Shown here piece after piece: positions 52,642 to 61,073 of a DNA stretch of 64,000 bases; within the stretch, counting starts at the first letter, position 1, and every line of letters starts with the position of its first letter. The stretch comes from Lentzea sp. NEAU-D7 (GTDB lineage: Bacteria; Actinomycetota; Actinomycetes; Mycobacteriales; Pseudonocardiaceae). A model generated the notes under the pieces. The model did no database searches and had not been told where the DNA came from. It was given only the letters and a program-made list of their open reading frames with translations. Where the stretch lies: assembly GCF_026242055.1 (NCBI RefSeq), contig NZ_JAPJDL010000018.1:1-64000 (forward strand), given 5' to 3'. Made by a program: the position numbers and the translations under genes.

Positions 52642-53304
52642 ATGAGAAGCATGATGATCGACCGGTCTTTCTGGGGGATGCTCGACGAGGCCGATCGCAC
52701 AGCGTTGCGGAACACCGCGACTCGTGTCGAATTTGCATCCGGTTCGGTGATCTGCCATCAGGGGGACCAGTCGCGCAACGTGCTCGTGGTGTCGAGGGGC
52801 AGGGTCAGGGTGAGCCGCTTCACCGTCACCGGGGAGGAGACGGTGCTCGCCGTCCGCGGCCCCGGCGAGATCATCGGCGAGCTCTCCGCAGTGGACGGCC
52901 GCCGCCGTTCCGCCACCCTGACCGCGGTGGACGACGTCAGTGGCCTGGTGATTTCCCCTCGGGCGCTGAAGACGCTGTGCCACGTGCGCCCCGGCATCAC
53001 GTGGGCGATGCTGCGCGTCGTCGCGTCCCGCCAGCGGGCGATGGTCGGCCAGCAGGACCTCCGCACCGGCCCGTCGCTGCACCGCGTGGGCGCGATGCTG
53101 CTCGACCTCGCGCACCGGGAGGCGGACGACCTGATCGCGACCGTGCCGCTCTCCCAGCGCGAGCTGGCCGGAATTGTGGGTATTTCCCGCGAAACGCTCG
53201 CCCGCACGTTGAAAGTCCTGCGCGAAGGCGGAATCATCGTGACGCGCCGCAACGGCATAGAAATTCTTCGTGAGGAAGAATTGCGCGTCCTCTGCGGGAT
53301 CTGA
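52642..53304 (+). CDS. Crp/Fnr-family transcriptional regulator
   Basis: A 220-residue regulator. Residues about 10-125 form a cyclic-nucleotide-binding-like beta barrel with PGEIIGELSAVDGRRRSATLTAV, and residues 150-215 a winged helix with QRELAGIVGISRETLARTLKVL. The recognition helix reads R-E-T-L-A-R, close to the CRP pattern. There are no clustered cysteines for an iron-sulfur centre, so it is not a true FNR. GEL is present but the following Arg/Ser pattern differs from classical cAMP sites. It is divergent from the VMAP operon, whose first protein has a cyclase-like domain, which hints at a shared nucleotide signal. Confidence 0.88.
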   Translation: MRSMMIDRSFWGMLDEADRTALRNTATRVEFASGSVICHQGDQSRNVLVVSRGRVRVSRFTVTGEETVLAVRGPGEIIGELSAVDGRRRSATLTAVDDVSGLVISPRALKTLCHVRPGITWAMLRVVASRQRAMVGQQDLRTGPSLHRVGAMLLDLAHREADDLIATVPLSQRELAGIVGISRETLARTLKVLREGGIIVTRRNGIEILREEELRVLCGI

Positions 53305-53386
53305 CGCTGTGTGGCATCTGACGCAGACATCCGCGGCCCGTGACGATTTCCTGGGTGCTCAGTTCGCCGAGCCCGCAGGAGCCGTC

Positions 53387-53710
53387 ATGAAGCGCCGTTC
53401 ACTGCCCGACCCCGACTCGCGCACCCAGGTCCTGCGGGCGCGTCGCAAGCACACGGAGCAGGTGGTGCTCGCCCTCGTCTTCACGGTCGTCGAACTGTGG
53501 GCGATCGTGGCCGTCATCGTGCTGCTGGAGGCCCGCGGCGTGCTGGCCGTCGCCGTCGCCGTGGTGCTGTCGGCGTCGCTGATCGCCCTCTGGGACACCT
53601 GGCGCACGCTGCTGATGTTCGGCAGGGCGTTGCGTTCCTGGTTGCCCGACGACCTTCCCGCCGCGGACGCCGAGCCGCCACGACGACCGTCGAACCTGGT
53701 GCGGTTGTAG
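53387..53710 (+). CDS. Small two-helix membrane protein
   Basis: A 107-residue protein (MKRRSLPDPDSRTQVLRARRK) with two predicted helices (VVLALVFTVVELWAIVAVIVLL and VLAVAVAVVLSASLIALW), a basic N-terminus and a Pro-rich C-terminus. The ATG at 53387 follows CAGGAGCC. It is 82 bases after the Crp/Fnr gene and may share its transcript. No family recognised. Confidence 0.6.
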   Translation: MKRRSLPDPDSRTQVLRARRKHTEQVVLALVFTVVELWAIVAVIVLLEARGVLAVAVAVVLSASLIALWDTWRTLLMFGRALRSWLPDDLPAADAEPPRRPSNLVRL

Positions 53711-53717
53711 ATGCCCG

Positions 53718-53748
53718 GCGTGGCCCCGGCGGGGGGTCGGGGCCACGC
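53718..53748. terminator. Hairpin between convergent genes
   Basis: An 11-bp perfect stem GCGTGGCCCCG / CGGGGCCACGC (53718-53728 with 53738-53748) with a 9-nt loop lies eight bases after the small membrane protein gene. The gene ending at 53792 converges on it. No U-tract is present. Confidence 0.75.
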
Positions 53749-53791
53749 TCCCAGGTGACGCTGACCGACATGTCGAGCAGGACGTACGGCA

Positions 53792-54892
53792 TCAAGGCCG
53801 ATCGGCCGCGGGGCTGGTCGCGGCGTTCGCGATCCGCAGCGTCATCTGCTGCTGTGTGGCGTCACGCGCCGTCGGCGTGAACGAGTACGCGATGCGCCGC
53901 TGCTGGTCCCGCGTCGAGAACAGGCCCGCGTTGTACCCGTACTGCTCCCCCGTCTTCCCCCACACCGTGACGCCGTTGATGGTGAACGTCTGCAGCCCGG
54001 TGCTGTACGCGGCGGGCCGTCCGTCCACCATGGACACTTTCGGGAGCGTGAACAGCTTCTCCTGCAAGGCCGGCGGCAGCAGGTCGCCGTCGAACAGGGC
54101 CTCGGCGAACCTGGTGAGGTCACCGGTCGTGGAGATGATGTCGCCCTCGCCGTAGGACTTCGACGTGTTGAAGTCGGAGACGTCGACCAGGCCCTTCCCG
54201 GGCACGTCCAGGTAGCCGTGGACGTGCGCCCCGCGGATGCTCGTCTCGTTGCGGCCGGGCACGTAGGTCCTGGTGAGCCCGAGGGGCCGCGCGATGCGCT
54301 TGTCGACCTCGTGACCGTAGCCGTGGCCGGTGACCTTCTCGATGATCATCGCGGCGAGCACGTAGTTGATGCCCCGGTACTCCTGTTGCGTGCCAGGGGT
54401 GAACTTCGGCTCGGTGGCGGGGATCATCCTGAGGCGCTGGTCCGGCGCGTACCGGTCGTAGCGGTGTTCGAGGACCTTCTCCGGCGTGCTCAGGTCGGGG
54501 AAGCCGACCTCGAACGGGATCCCGCTGGTGTGGTCGAGCAACTGCCCGACCTCGACCTCGTCCAGCGTCGGCGGCAGGTCCGGGAGGTAGTGCCGGACGG
54601 GCGTTTCCAGACCGATCTTCTGCTCGGCGGCGAGCTGCAGCACGACCGTCGCCACGAACACCTTGGTGACGCTGCCGATGCGGAACCTGTCGTCCGGCCG
54701 GACCGGCCGCCGCGTCCGCGTGTCCGCGACGCCTTCGGCTCCGTACCAGCACCCCGCCGCACCCGACACACGCAGCTGCGCGGACGTCGCCGCAGGGTGG
54801 TCCAGGTCGGCGATGGCCGCGCGCAGCAGTTCCGGCTGCAGCGGCGGTAAGGGTGACAGCGCGACCACGGCCGCGATCAGGAGTGATTTCAT
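53792..54892 (-). CDS. Secreted serine beta-lactamase/D-Ala-D-Ala carboxypeptidase-like hydrolase
   Basis: A 366-residue protein with an N-terminal signal (MKSLLIAAVVALSPLPPL). The penicillin-recognising fold has the nucleophile motif SVTK in RIGSVTKVF, a second-box equivalent around YRGINYVLAAM and the third-box KTG in VWGKTGEQYGY. This is the class C beta-lactamase/D-aminopeptidase family; actual substrates range from peptidoglycan peptides to esters. The ATG at 54892 is preferred because it starts the signal peptide. It is convergent with the small membrane protein gene. Confidence 0.87.
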   Translation of the reverse strand: MKSLLIAAVVALSPLPPLQPELLRAAIADLDHPAATSAQLRVSGAAGCWYGAEGVADTRTRRPVRPDDRFRIGSVTKVFVATVVLQLAAEQKIGLETPVRHYLPDLPPTLDEVEVGQLLDHTSGIPFEVGFPDLSTPEKVLEHRYDRYAPDQRLRMIPATEPKFTPGTQQEYRGINYVLAAMIIEKVTGHGYGHEVDKRIARPLGLTRTYVPGRNETSIRGAHVHGYLDVPGKGLVDVSDFNTSKSYGEGDIISTTGDLTRFAEALFDGDLLPPALQEKLFTLPKVSMVDGRPAAYSTGLQTFTINGVTVWGKTGEQYGYNAGLFSTRDQQRRIAYSFTPTARDATQQQMTLRIANAATSPAADRP

Positions 54893-54929
54893 GATCACCA
54901 ACCTGCCGTGGACGGCGGGCCGCGACCAT

Positions 54930-54965
54930 GGTGCCGGCCCCCGCGCTCGCGGTAGGGCCGGCACC
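54930..54965 (-). terminator. Terminator hairpin after purQ
   Basis: An 11-bp perfect stem GGTGCCGGCCC / GGGCCGGCACC (54930-54940 with 54955-54965) with an inner CCGCG/CGCGG pairing starts 10 bases after the purQ stop. It separates the purine operon from the hydrolase gene on the same strand. Confidence 0.78.
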
Positions 54966-54975
54966 AGTCATGCCA

Positions 54976-55644
54976 CTAGCGAACCGCGCGCACGCCGTTG
55001 GAGAAGAACGCGAGCCGGACCTCGCGGTCGATCGCCCGCTCCGGGTGGTCCATCAGCCCGAACGCCAGACCGTCGGCGCTCGTGATGCCCGCGATGTCCT
55101 CGAACGACCCGTCCGGGTTGGAGCCCTTCTCGTACCGCAGTGCGACGCGGTACCCCTCGGTCTCGGTGCCCGGGTCGAACCGGCCTTCGCCATGCGCACA
55201 CGGGAAGGACAGCGTCTGACCGCCCAGGCCCGCGAGCCACGGGCTGTCGTTGTCGCCGTCGACGACGTGCCGCTGGTTCTCCTCGTTGCGGAACGTCCCG
55301 GCGCTGTTGACCTTCAGGCCGACCTTGCCGAAGCAGCCTCCGCGCACGGCGATCTGGAAGCCGTTGCAGATGCCGATCAGCGGACGCGTGCGGCAGGCTT
55401 CGAACTGGTCCGCCAGGTGGCTGCGCAGCAACGCCGCCGCCACCGCGCCACCGCCGAGGTGGTCGCCGAACGAGAACCCTCCCGGAATGCAGAGGATGTC
55501 GGCGTCGTCGAGCCGTTCGGTGCCCGCCAGCAGGTCGGCCGCGAACCGCATCCGCGGCTCCGCACCCACCTCGGCGAACGCTCGGACGGTCTCCTCCTGG
55601 CAGTTGGTGCCGGGCAGGTACAGGACGTTGACGGTCGGCTTCAT
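54976..55644 (-). CDS. purQ: Phosphoribosylformylglycinamidine synthase glutaminase subunit
   Basis: A 222-residue class I glutamine amidotransferase supplying ammonia for conversion of FGAR to FGAM in purine synthesis. The nucleophile Cys is in LIGICNGFQIAV, the oxyanion region is PGGFSFGDHLGGGA, and His/Glu are in the C-terminal part. N-terminal LYLPGTNCQEET is also typical of PurQ. The ATG overlaps the stop of the upstream large-subunit gene. Confidence 0.92.
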   Translation of the reverse strand: MKPTVNVLYLPGTNCQEETVRAFAEVGAEPRMRFAADLLAGTERLDDADILCIPGGFSFGDHLGGGAVAAALLRSHLADQFEACRTRPLIGICNGFQIAVRGGCFGKVGLKVNSAGTFRNEENQRHVVDGDNDSPWLAGLGGQTLSFPCAHGEGRFDPGTETEGYRVALRYEKGSNPDGSFEDIAGITSADGLAFGLMDHPERAIDREVRLAFFSNGVRAVR

Positions 55645-58424
55645 GCGATCCTCGCCGTGAACGAGTTGAGCCAGCCGTCGCGCGCGGCCGGGGCGAACAG
55701 GTCGATGCCTTCGAGCGCGATTCCGGTGCCCTCCAGCGTGCCTTCGAGGACGCCGAGGACGACCGGGCCGAGCTCGGCGGGCAGGGCGTCGACGTCGCCG
55801 GGGGCGACCTCGACGACAGCGCCGACGCGGTGCTCGGCGAAGAGCGACTCGGTGGTCGCGGACTCCAGCTTCACGCCGATGCCGCTGGCCAGCACGCCCT
55901 GGGCGAGCGTGGCCGCGACACCACCGGCACCGATGCGGGCACCGCTGCGCAGCAGGTTCCTGCTCGCGGCGAGCGCGCTCAGGTAGCTGTCCACATCGGA
56001 CAGTTCCAGGTCGTCGAGCGCGCCGGCCGGCAGGCTGAGCTTGCGCGCCGCGACCGTGCCGACCGGGGAGCTCGTGGCCAGGCCGACGCGGACCAGCACG
56101 TTGCCCGGCGTGGTCCACTGCTCGCGCAGCAGGCCGTCGCGGTGCGGCACCTTGCCCAGCGCGCTGAGGAACACCGCGGGCGGCACGCTGACGAGGCCCT
56201 CGTCGGTGTGCACCGAGCCCGCCGACGAGTCCTTGCCCGAGATCAGCGGCACGCCGAAGTGGCGGACCAGCACGGCGAGCTCGTCGACCATGCCGACCAG
56301 CCATTCGCGCCAGTGCGGCGACAGGTGCGGGGTGTAGAAGTTGTCGCACATGCAGACGTCGTTCACCGCGACACCGGCGAGCACCTGGCCCGCGAGCACC
56401 GAGCAGAACATCTGGCGCGTCGCGGCGACCGGGTCGGCCTCGAACATCCACGGGTTGAACGCGGTGTTCACGACGGCGGCGGCGGGCGAACCCGCGACCG
56501 GCGTGCCCGCCCAGTAGGCCGTGCGGACCGAGTGCTCGGTGCCGTAGTGCGGGCCGTACCAGGTGTTGCCCTGGACCGTGGAGTCGTACTGCGAGTCGGC
56601 GTGGTGCTGGGAGGCGACCTCCGCGTCGGCGACGACCTCCTCCAGCAGCCCGGCGAGCTGCGTGGGTGCCAGCTCCGGCCACTCGGGCACGCCCGTGGGA
56701 CGCGGCGGCGGGCCGACCTCCTGGCGTTCGACCTCGATGTCGAGCAGGTCGTACGCCACGTCGAAGCCGAGTTCGCCCTGGTGGGCGGGCACGACGTCCG
56801 GGGCGCCCGCGATCAGCGCCTCCTCGGTCAGGTCCGGGGCGTGGAACACGTGGTAGCGACCCGTGTCGGCGAACCGGCCGATGACCGTCGAGCGCACCAT
56901 GTGGCGGTCGAGGATCTTCTTCGCCCGCTCCTGGTGCTCCGGCGGCACGGCGAGCAGCATGCGTTCCTGCGACTCGGACAGCAGGATCCGCCACATCGGC
57001 AGCGCCGCGGTCTTCAACGGCACCAGCGCGGTGTTGATCCAGACACCGCACGCCTCGCCGATCTCGCCGACGGCGCTGTTCAGGCCCGCGCCACCGACGT
57101 CGGTGAGCGCGCTCATGCAGCCCGCTTCACGCAGCTCGATCAGCGCCTTGCGGAACTTGACCTGCTCCAGCGGCGCGCCGATCTGCACGGCGGCCGTGTC
57201 CATGACGGCACCGGCGGAGCTCGCGGACGCGCCGTGGATGCCCTCGTTGCCGGTCAGGCCACCGATCAGCACCACGAAGTCACCGGGCCGCGGCGTGCCG
57301 CGCTGCGCCGCCGACACGGGCAGCAGGCCGATGCTGCCGCCGAGCGCGAACGGCTTGGCGCGGTAGGCGGGGTGGAACGTCATGCGCGACGACATCATCG
57401 GCACGCCGAAGGTGTTGCCGTACTCCTTGATCGCCCGGATCGTCTCGCCGGCGAGCCTGCGCGCGTCCGGCCGGCCCTTGATGGGCGCGGGCGCCTCGGG
57501 CTCACCGATGGCCGTGTACTCGAAGCTGCCGATCGGGTCGGCGCTCAGCCCGGTTCCCAGGATGTCGCGCAGCACGCCGCCGAGCTTCGTCAGCTGGCCG
57601 AAGTAACCGGAGATCGCCGACGGCCCGTTGTGCGTCTCGGCCTTGATGGCGATCGCGTGGCCGTCGTAGAAGTCCCAGACGCCGGCGTTGTCGTGGAACA
57701 TGCTCAGCACGTTCGGGTTGTCGACGTCCTTCGCGGCCTGGACGAGCCGGCCGAGCAGGCTGCCGAGCGACTTCCACGTGGTGTGCGCGCAGTGGTCGCT
57801 CCAGCGGGCGTCGAGCGCCTCCAGCAGGACGTCCGTGACGAACTCGTCCCCGAGCGTGTTCTGCACGTGCTGCACGTGCTTCATCTGCGCGAGCGACAGG
57901 TTGCGCCCACCCGCCGTGCCGAGCTCCGCGAGCGCCGCGTCGTCGAGCCCGCGCAGGTCGTACTGCACGGCCGACTCGTAGTGGCCCTGCGGCACGAGGG
58001 TGTCGTAGTGCGGTTCCTCGTCGTGCAGTTCTTCGATCGTCGGGTTGAACCGCGTGGAGACCACCAGGTCCCGCAGCCGCGGCGACGCCGACCTGTAGCT
58101 CGTGGCGACCTTGCCTGCCCTGGCCTCGACGCCGAGCAGCCCGCACACGGTGATGATCGAGTCGCTCTCGTTGTCGACCACACCGCGCTTGTAGGCGACC
58201 TGCACGGCGCCCGCGTCCAGCGGCTGGTCCAGGAACACCTCGACGTCGAGCTGGTCGCCGAGCACGGCGGCCACCTCGGCGAGCGCGGCGGCACCGGGCG
58301 AGGTCTCGAACTCGACGTAGTAGTCGCGCCACACCTCGAGGTCGTCGAGCTCCCACGATCGGCCGAGCTCACGGATGTCGGGCTCCGCTACCCCCGCGGA
58401 GCGAACCGAGAACTTGTGGATCAA
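55641..58424 (-). CDS. purL: Phosphoribosylformylglycinamidine synthase, long PurL form
   Basis: A 927-residue FGAM synthetase catalytic subunit, ATP-dependent. It starts at one of two adjacent TTG codons (58424 or 58427), just after AGGAGG. It is longer than the roughly 740-760-residue PurL common in Gram-positives: the N-terminal 190 residues (DLEVWRDYYVEFETSPGAAAL onward) resemble a fused PurS-like segment. Core motifs include LDARWSDHCAHTTWKS, KAETHNGPSAIS, GGLTGNEGIHGASASS and ALTDVGGAGLNSAVGEIGE. No purS, purC or purF lies in the window. It could be the sole enzyme or a second, transferred copy. Confidence 0.9.
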   Translation of the reverse strand: MIHKFSVRSAGVAEPDIRELGRSWELDDLEVWRDYYVEFETSPGAAALAEVAAVLGDQLDVEVFLDQPLDAGAVQVAYKRGVVDNESDSIITVCGLLGVEARAGKVATSYRSASPRLRDLVVSTRFNPTIEELHDEEPHYDTLVPQGHYESAVQYDLRGLDDAALAELGTAGGRNLSLAQMKHVQHVQNTLGDEFVTDVLLEALDARWSDHCAHTTWKSLGSLLGRLVQAAKDVDNPNVLSMFHDNAGVWDFYDGHAIAIKAETHNGPSAISGYFGQLTKLGGVLRDILGTGLSADPIGSFEYTAIGEPEAPAPIKGRPDARRLAGETIRAIKEYGNTFGVPMMSSRMTFHPAYRAKPFALGGSIGLLPVSAAQRGTPRPGDFVVLIGGLTGNEGIHGASASSAGAVMDTAAVQIGAPLEQVKFRKALIELREAGCMSALTDVGGAGLNSAVGEIGEACGVWINTALVPLKTAALPMWRILLSESQERMLLAVPPEHQERAKKILDRHMVRSTVIGRFADTGRYHVFHAPDLTEEALIAGAPDVVPAHQGELGFDVAYDLLDIEVERQEVGPPPRPTGVPEWPELAPTQLAGLLEEVVADAEVASQHHADSQYDSTVQGNTWYGPHYGTEHSVRTAYWAGTPVAGSPAAAVVNTAFNPWMFEADPVAATRQMFCSVLAGQVLAGVAVNDVCMCDNFYTPHLSPHWREWLVGMVDELAVLVRHFGVPLISGKDSSAGSVHTDEGLVSVPPAVFLSALGKVPHRDGLLREQWTTPGNVLVRVGLATSSPVGTVAARKLSLPAGALDDLELSDVDSYLSALAASRNLLRSGARIGAGGVAATLAQGVLASGIGVKLESATTESLFAEHRVGAVVEVAPGDVDALPAELGPVVLGVLEGTLEGTGIALEGIDLFAPAARDGWLNSFTARIA

Positions 58425-58604
58425 CAATCCTCCTGGAGCTGAACGGTCGGGGGCAATTGTCCCCGGTAGCGACCGCGCTCGTGGAAGCACCCAGGCAACC
58501 GGGCGAGGCCGCACTGCGACACATGCAGCACCCTAGGCGGTGAGCCCTCTCCGGCCCGAATCGGCGGAGGGCGACGAGCGTCACTCACCGTCCTGGGGGA
58601 CCAC

Positions 58605-59543
58605 GTGGAGCAGCACGACCTGACCTGGGCAGACGCCCTCGCCGGCCCGGGGCCGTTCCTGGGCGAGATCTTCGCGCTCGCGTTCGTCCGCGGCGTCGAA
58701 CCGCTGGAGGCGCTGCGCCGCGCCGGCGGACTGATGGACACGCTGGCACCCCGCACACCCCAGCAGATCTGGGACCTGCACTGCTTCGACCACGGCTACC
58801 CGGAGGTGGTCTCCGCGCTGGCGCTCGGCGAGTGGACGGTCCTGGTCCAGCCGACGGGGTACGAGATCGAGTCCCTGGCCGACGCCCTGTCCCGGGGCAC
58901 GGAGGCCGTCGGGATCCTGCGGCACGACTACGCCTCACCGTGCTTCAGCCACGCCGTGAACGGCAAGTTCACCGCCCGTTTCAACCCCCGCTGGCCGGAC
59001 CCGCGCCCTGGCGACTGCCTGGAGCCGCTGCTGCCGCTGATGCGGGAGGCCGGGTTCGACACCGACCCGGTCGACTACGACTCCGAGGACTACGAGACCG
59101 AGGACTGGAACGCGCGTTACGCCGAGCCCATCGCCCGCTCGCTGCGGCTGGCCGGGCTGATCACCGGTGTCCTGCCTTCGCTCGACCAGCTCACCGCGCC
59201 GCTGCCCGGCACCCACTTCGAAAGCCGGTTCAGCCACACCCGGCCTCCCGTGGTCGACAACGCCGTCCACAAGGCCGCCGAACTAGTCTCCGAACTCGCG
59301 CTGGAGGACACCCCCGGCCTGGCCGAGGCACTGGCCGCCGCCCGGCGCGGTGACCCCGTCGTCGTCACTCCGGACAGCGACCTGGGCAGGCACGTGCGCG
59401 AGTGGTCGCTCCTGGCGCGCAGGGCGAGCTGGACGCTCAACCACGAGAGGAGCCGCATGACCGATGAAGAACGCGCCCGCGGCACCCAGTTCGCCAACCT
59501 GCTCTACGCGATGACCGCCGCCTTCCGGGCGGATCTGGCCTGA
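58605..59543 (+). CDS. DUF6461 family protein
   Basis: A 312-residue cytoplasmic protein starting at GTG 58605. The first 160 residues match the DUF6461 pattern: FALAFVRGVEPLEALRRAGG, LALGEWTVLVQPTGYE, LSRGTEAVGILRHDYAS and LEPLLPLMREAGFD. The rest is helical (RRASWTLNHERSRMT). The family is widespread in actinomycetes and has no known function. It is divergent from the purine operon. Confidence 0.7.
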   Translation: MEQHDLTWADALAGPGPFLGEIFALAFVRGVEPLEALRRAGGLMDTLAPRTPQQIWDLHCFDHGYPEVVSALALGEWTVLVQPTGYEIESLADALSRGTEAVGILRHDYASPCFSHAVNGKFTARFNPRWPDPRPGDCLEPLLPLMREAGFDTDPVDYDSEDYETEDWNARYAEPIARSLRLAGLITGVLPSLDQLTAPLPGTHFESRFSHTRPPVVDNAVHKAAELVSELALEDTPGLAEALAAARRGDPVVVTPDSDLGRHVREWSLLARRASWTLNHERSRMTDEERARGTQFANLLYAMTAAFRADLA

Positions 59544-59603
59544 CGGGGCGACAACGTCCGGCGGTTCACACAGGACAGTGCCTGCCGAGGCGCGACGGTG
59601 CCG

Positions 59604-59644
59604 TTGACAAGTCCGGTTTGCGATGCAAACCTGATTGCATCGCA
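59604..59644 (+). promoter_or_regulatory. Promoter with perfect operator palindrome
   Basis: TTGACA at 59604-59609 is a consensus -35 box. A perfect 10-bp inverted repeat TGCGATGCAA / TTGCATCGCA (59619-59628 and 59635-59644, 6-nt spacer) covers the expected -10 region. The second gene of this pair encodes a winged-helix protein, so autorepression is likely. Confidence 0.7.
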
Positions 59645-59664
59645 GTCGAGTTTGGGGGAACGAG

Positions 59665-60501
59665 ATGACGACTGATCCGGGTGAGCTGCTCGACGAACTC
59701 GCCGGCCTGCGCAAGCGCGCCCGCGACGACCGCCACGGGTACTGGTTCCCGTTGCTGCTCATGGGTTTGCTGACCCTGGCCTCGCTGCCGCTGTCCCAGG
59801 CGGACCCCGTCCCCACCGACCACCTGCTCGAGGGCGGGCCCGGCTGGTGGCTGGACCCGCTGATGCACCTCAGGCTGAAGACCGAGGTGGTGCACCCGCT
59901 GGCGCTCTCGCTGTACTGGCTCGGCGCACTGGTCGCAGGACTGCTCGCCACGGTCTGGTGGTACCGCTGGCGTGCCCGGCGCGTCGGTGTAGAGACCCCG
60001 ACCGGCGCCTACGTCCAGGTCGCGCTGCTCGGGCTCGTCGCGGTCCTGTTCGGGATTCCGTTGAGCACCAGCCTGTTCTTCGAGTACAGCCCGATCGATC
60101 CGACGTTGCTGGTGGCCGCGGTCGCCATGACCGTCCTCCTGGGACTGGCGCTGCTCGCCTTCCGCGCCAAGCGGATGCGGCCGTTGCTGGTCCCGGTCGG
60201 TCTGCTGCTGGCGTCGATCGCCTTGTCACTGCTGCAGTTGCCCGATGTCGGTGTCGACCTCGGGATGGGCGGTGGCGCCCAGTTCCTGGCGATCGCGACC
60301 GGCCTGCTGACGCTGGCGTGGATCGAGCGCAGCGTGTTGTGCTCGGTGATCGCGGTGGTGTTCACGGCCGGGGCGTTGATCGTCAACAATGCATCCGTGG
60401 ACAACGACGCTCTGGGCGGCGCCATGGGCGTCCTGCTGCTCGCGGCCGTGCTGGTGGCCGGCGGACTGGGCGCACTCGTGGCGAGCAGGACCTCGTCGTG
60501 A
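59665..60501 (+). CDS. Membrane protein paired with a winged-helix regulator
   Basis: A 278-residue protein starting MTTDPGELLDELAGLRKRARDD after GGGGGAACG. A short cytoplasmic amphipathic start leads to about seven helices, including YWFPLLLMGLLTLASLPL and ALSLYWLGALVAGLLATVWWY. No transporter motif is recognised. It overlaps the following winged-helix gene by four bases, a layout common for sensor/regulator or permease/regulator pairs. Confidence 0.7.
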   Translation: MTTDPGELLDELAGLRKRARDDRHGYWFPLLLMGLLTLASLPLSQADPVPTDHLLEGGPGWWLDPLMHLRLKTEVVHPLALSLYWLGALVAGLLATVWWYRWRARRVGVETPTGAYVQVALLGLVAVLFGIPLSTSLFFEYSPIDPTLLVAAVAMTVLLGLALLAFRAKRMRPLLVPVGLLLASIALSLLQLPDVGVDLGMGGGAQFLAIATGLLTLAWIERSVLCSVIAVVFTAGALIVNNASVDNDALGGAMGVLLLAAVLVAGGLGALVASRTSS

Positions 60502-60806
60502 CGGAGCACCCGACAGCGGCCCTGGACGACGTCGTCCACCAGCGGCACAGGCTGGGGATCCTCACCATCGCGGGCGAGGTGAAGAGGGTGGAGTTCGCCT
60601 ACCTGAAGTCCACCCTGAACCTCACCGCCGGCAACCTCTCGCGGCACATCGCGGTGCTGGAGGAGGCCGGACTGCTGGTGGTCGAGAAGGGCTACGAGGG
60701 CAAACGGCCCAAGACCTGGGTCAGCGTCACGGCCGCCGGCCGCAAGGCGCTGGCCGCCGAGATGGCCGCCCTGCGCGCGCTGCTGGACCGCCACGGCAAG
60801 GCGTGA
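60498..60806 (+). CDS. Winged-helix (ArsR/MarR-like) transcriptional regulator
   Basis: A 102-residue protein starting at GTG 60498. The winged helix is HRLGILTIAGEVKRVEFAYLKS, then LNLTAGNLSRHIAVLEEAGLLVVEKGYEGKRPKTWVSVT, as in single-domain PadR/ArsR-like transcriptional regulators. No metal-binding Cys pair is present. It most likely binds the palindrome upstream of the membrane-protein gene and represses the pair. Confidence 0.85.
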   Translation: MTEHPTAALDDVVHQRHRLGILTIAGEVKRVEFAYLKSTLNLTAGNLSRHIAVLEEAGLLVVEKGYEGKRPKTWVSVTAAGRKALAAEMAALRALLDRHGKA

Positions 60807-60966
60807 CCTGCCCGTTCCCCGCCGACGATCACCCGCTGCCCAGACGCCGTCGTCAGACCGGGGCGCGATCTTCGACACGATCTTCGATGTTTAGGCGTTG
60901 CGGTGCTGGACGTGGCGGCCTGCCCGTGTACGGTAGTGGCATCTGTCATGGTTCCGAAGTACCGTT

Positions 60967-60995
60967 CGCCCGTGATCGCAGGTCACGGGCGTTTT
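60967..60995 (+). terminator. Hairpin with T-run upstream of the cold-shock gene
   Basis: A 9-bp stem CGCCCGTGA / TCACGGGCG (60967-60975 with 60983-60991), 7-nt loop, is followed by TTTT. It lies 79 bases before the cold-shock start. It either ends the upstream transcript or acts as an attenuator in the cold-shock leader. Confidence 0.65.
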
Positions 60996-61073
60996 GCTGT
61001 TCAGCGTCTCCGGCCATGACGGATCACCCGGCCCCGCACAGTGCGGGCGCCAAATTCATGCTTGGAGTGCACC

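Noticed and set aside
39946..53304. Possible prophage or insertion sequence bringing in the conflict island
   Set aside because: No transposase, integrase, terminal repeats or tRNA target is visible at either edge.
55830..58442. An 870-residue plus-strand frame
   Set aside because: Exactly antisense to the well-conserved long PurL gene, with Arg/His/Gln-rich composition.
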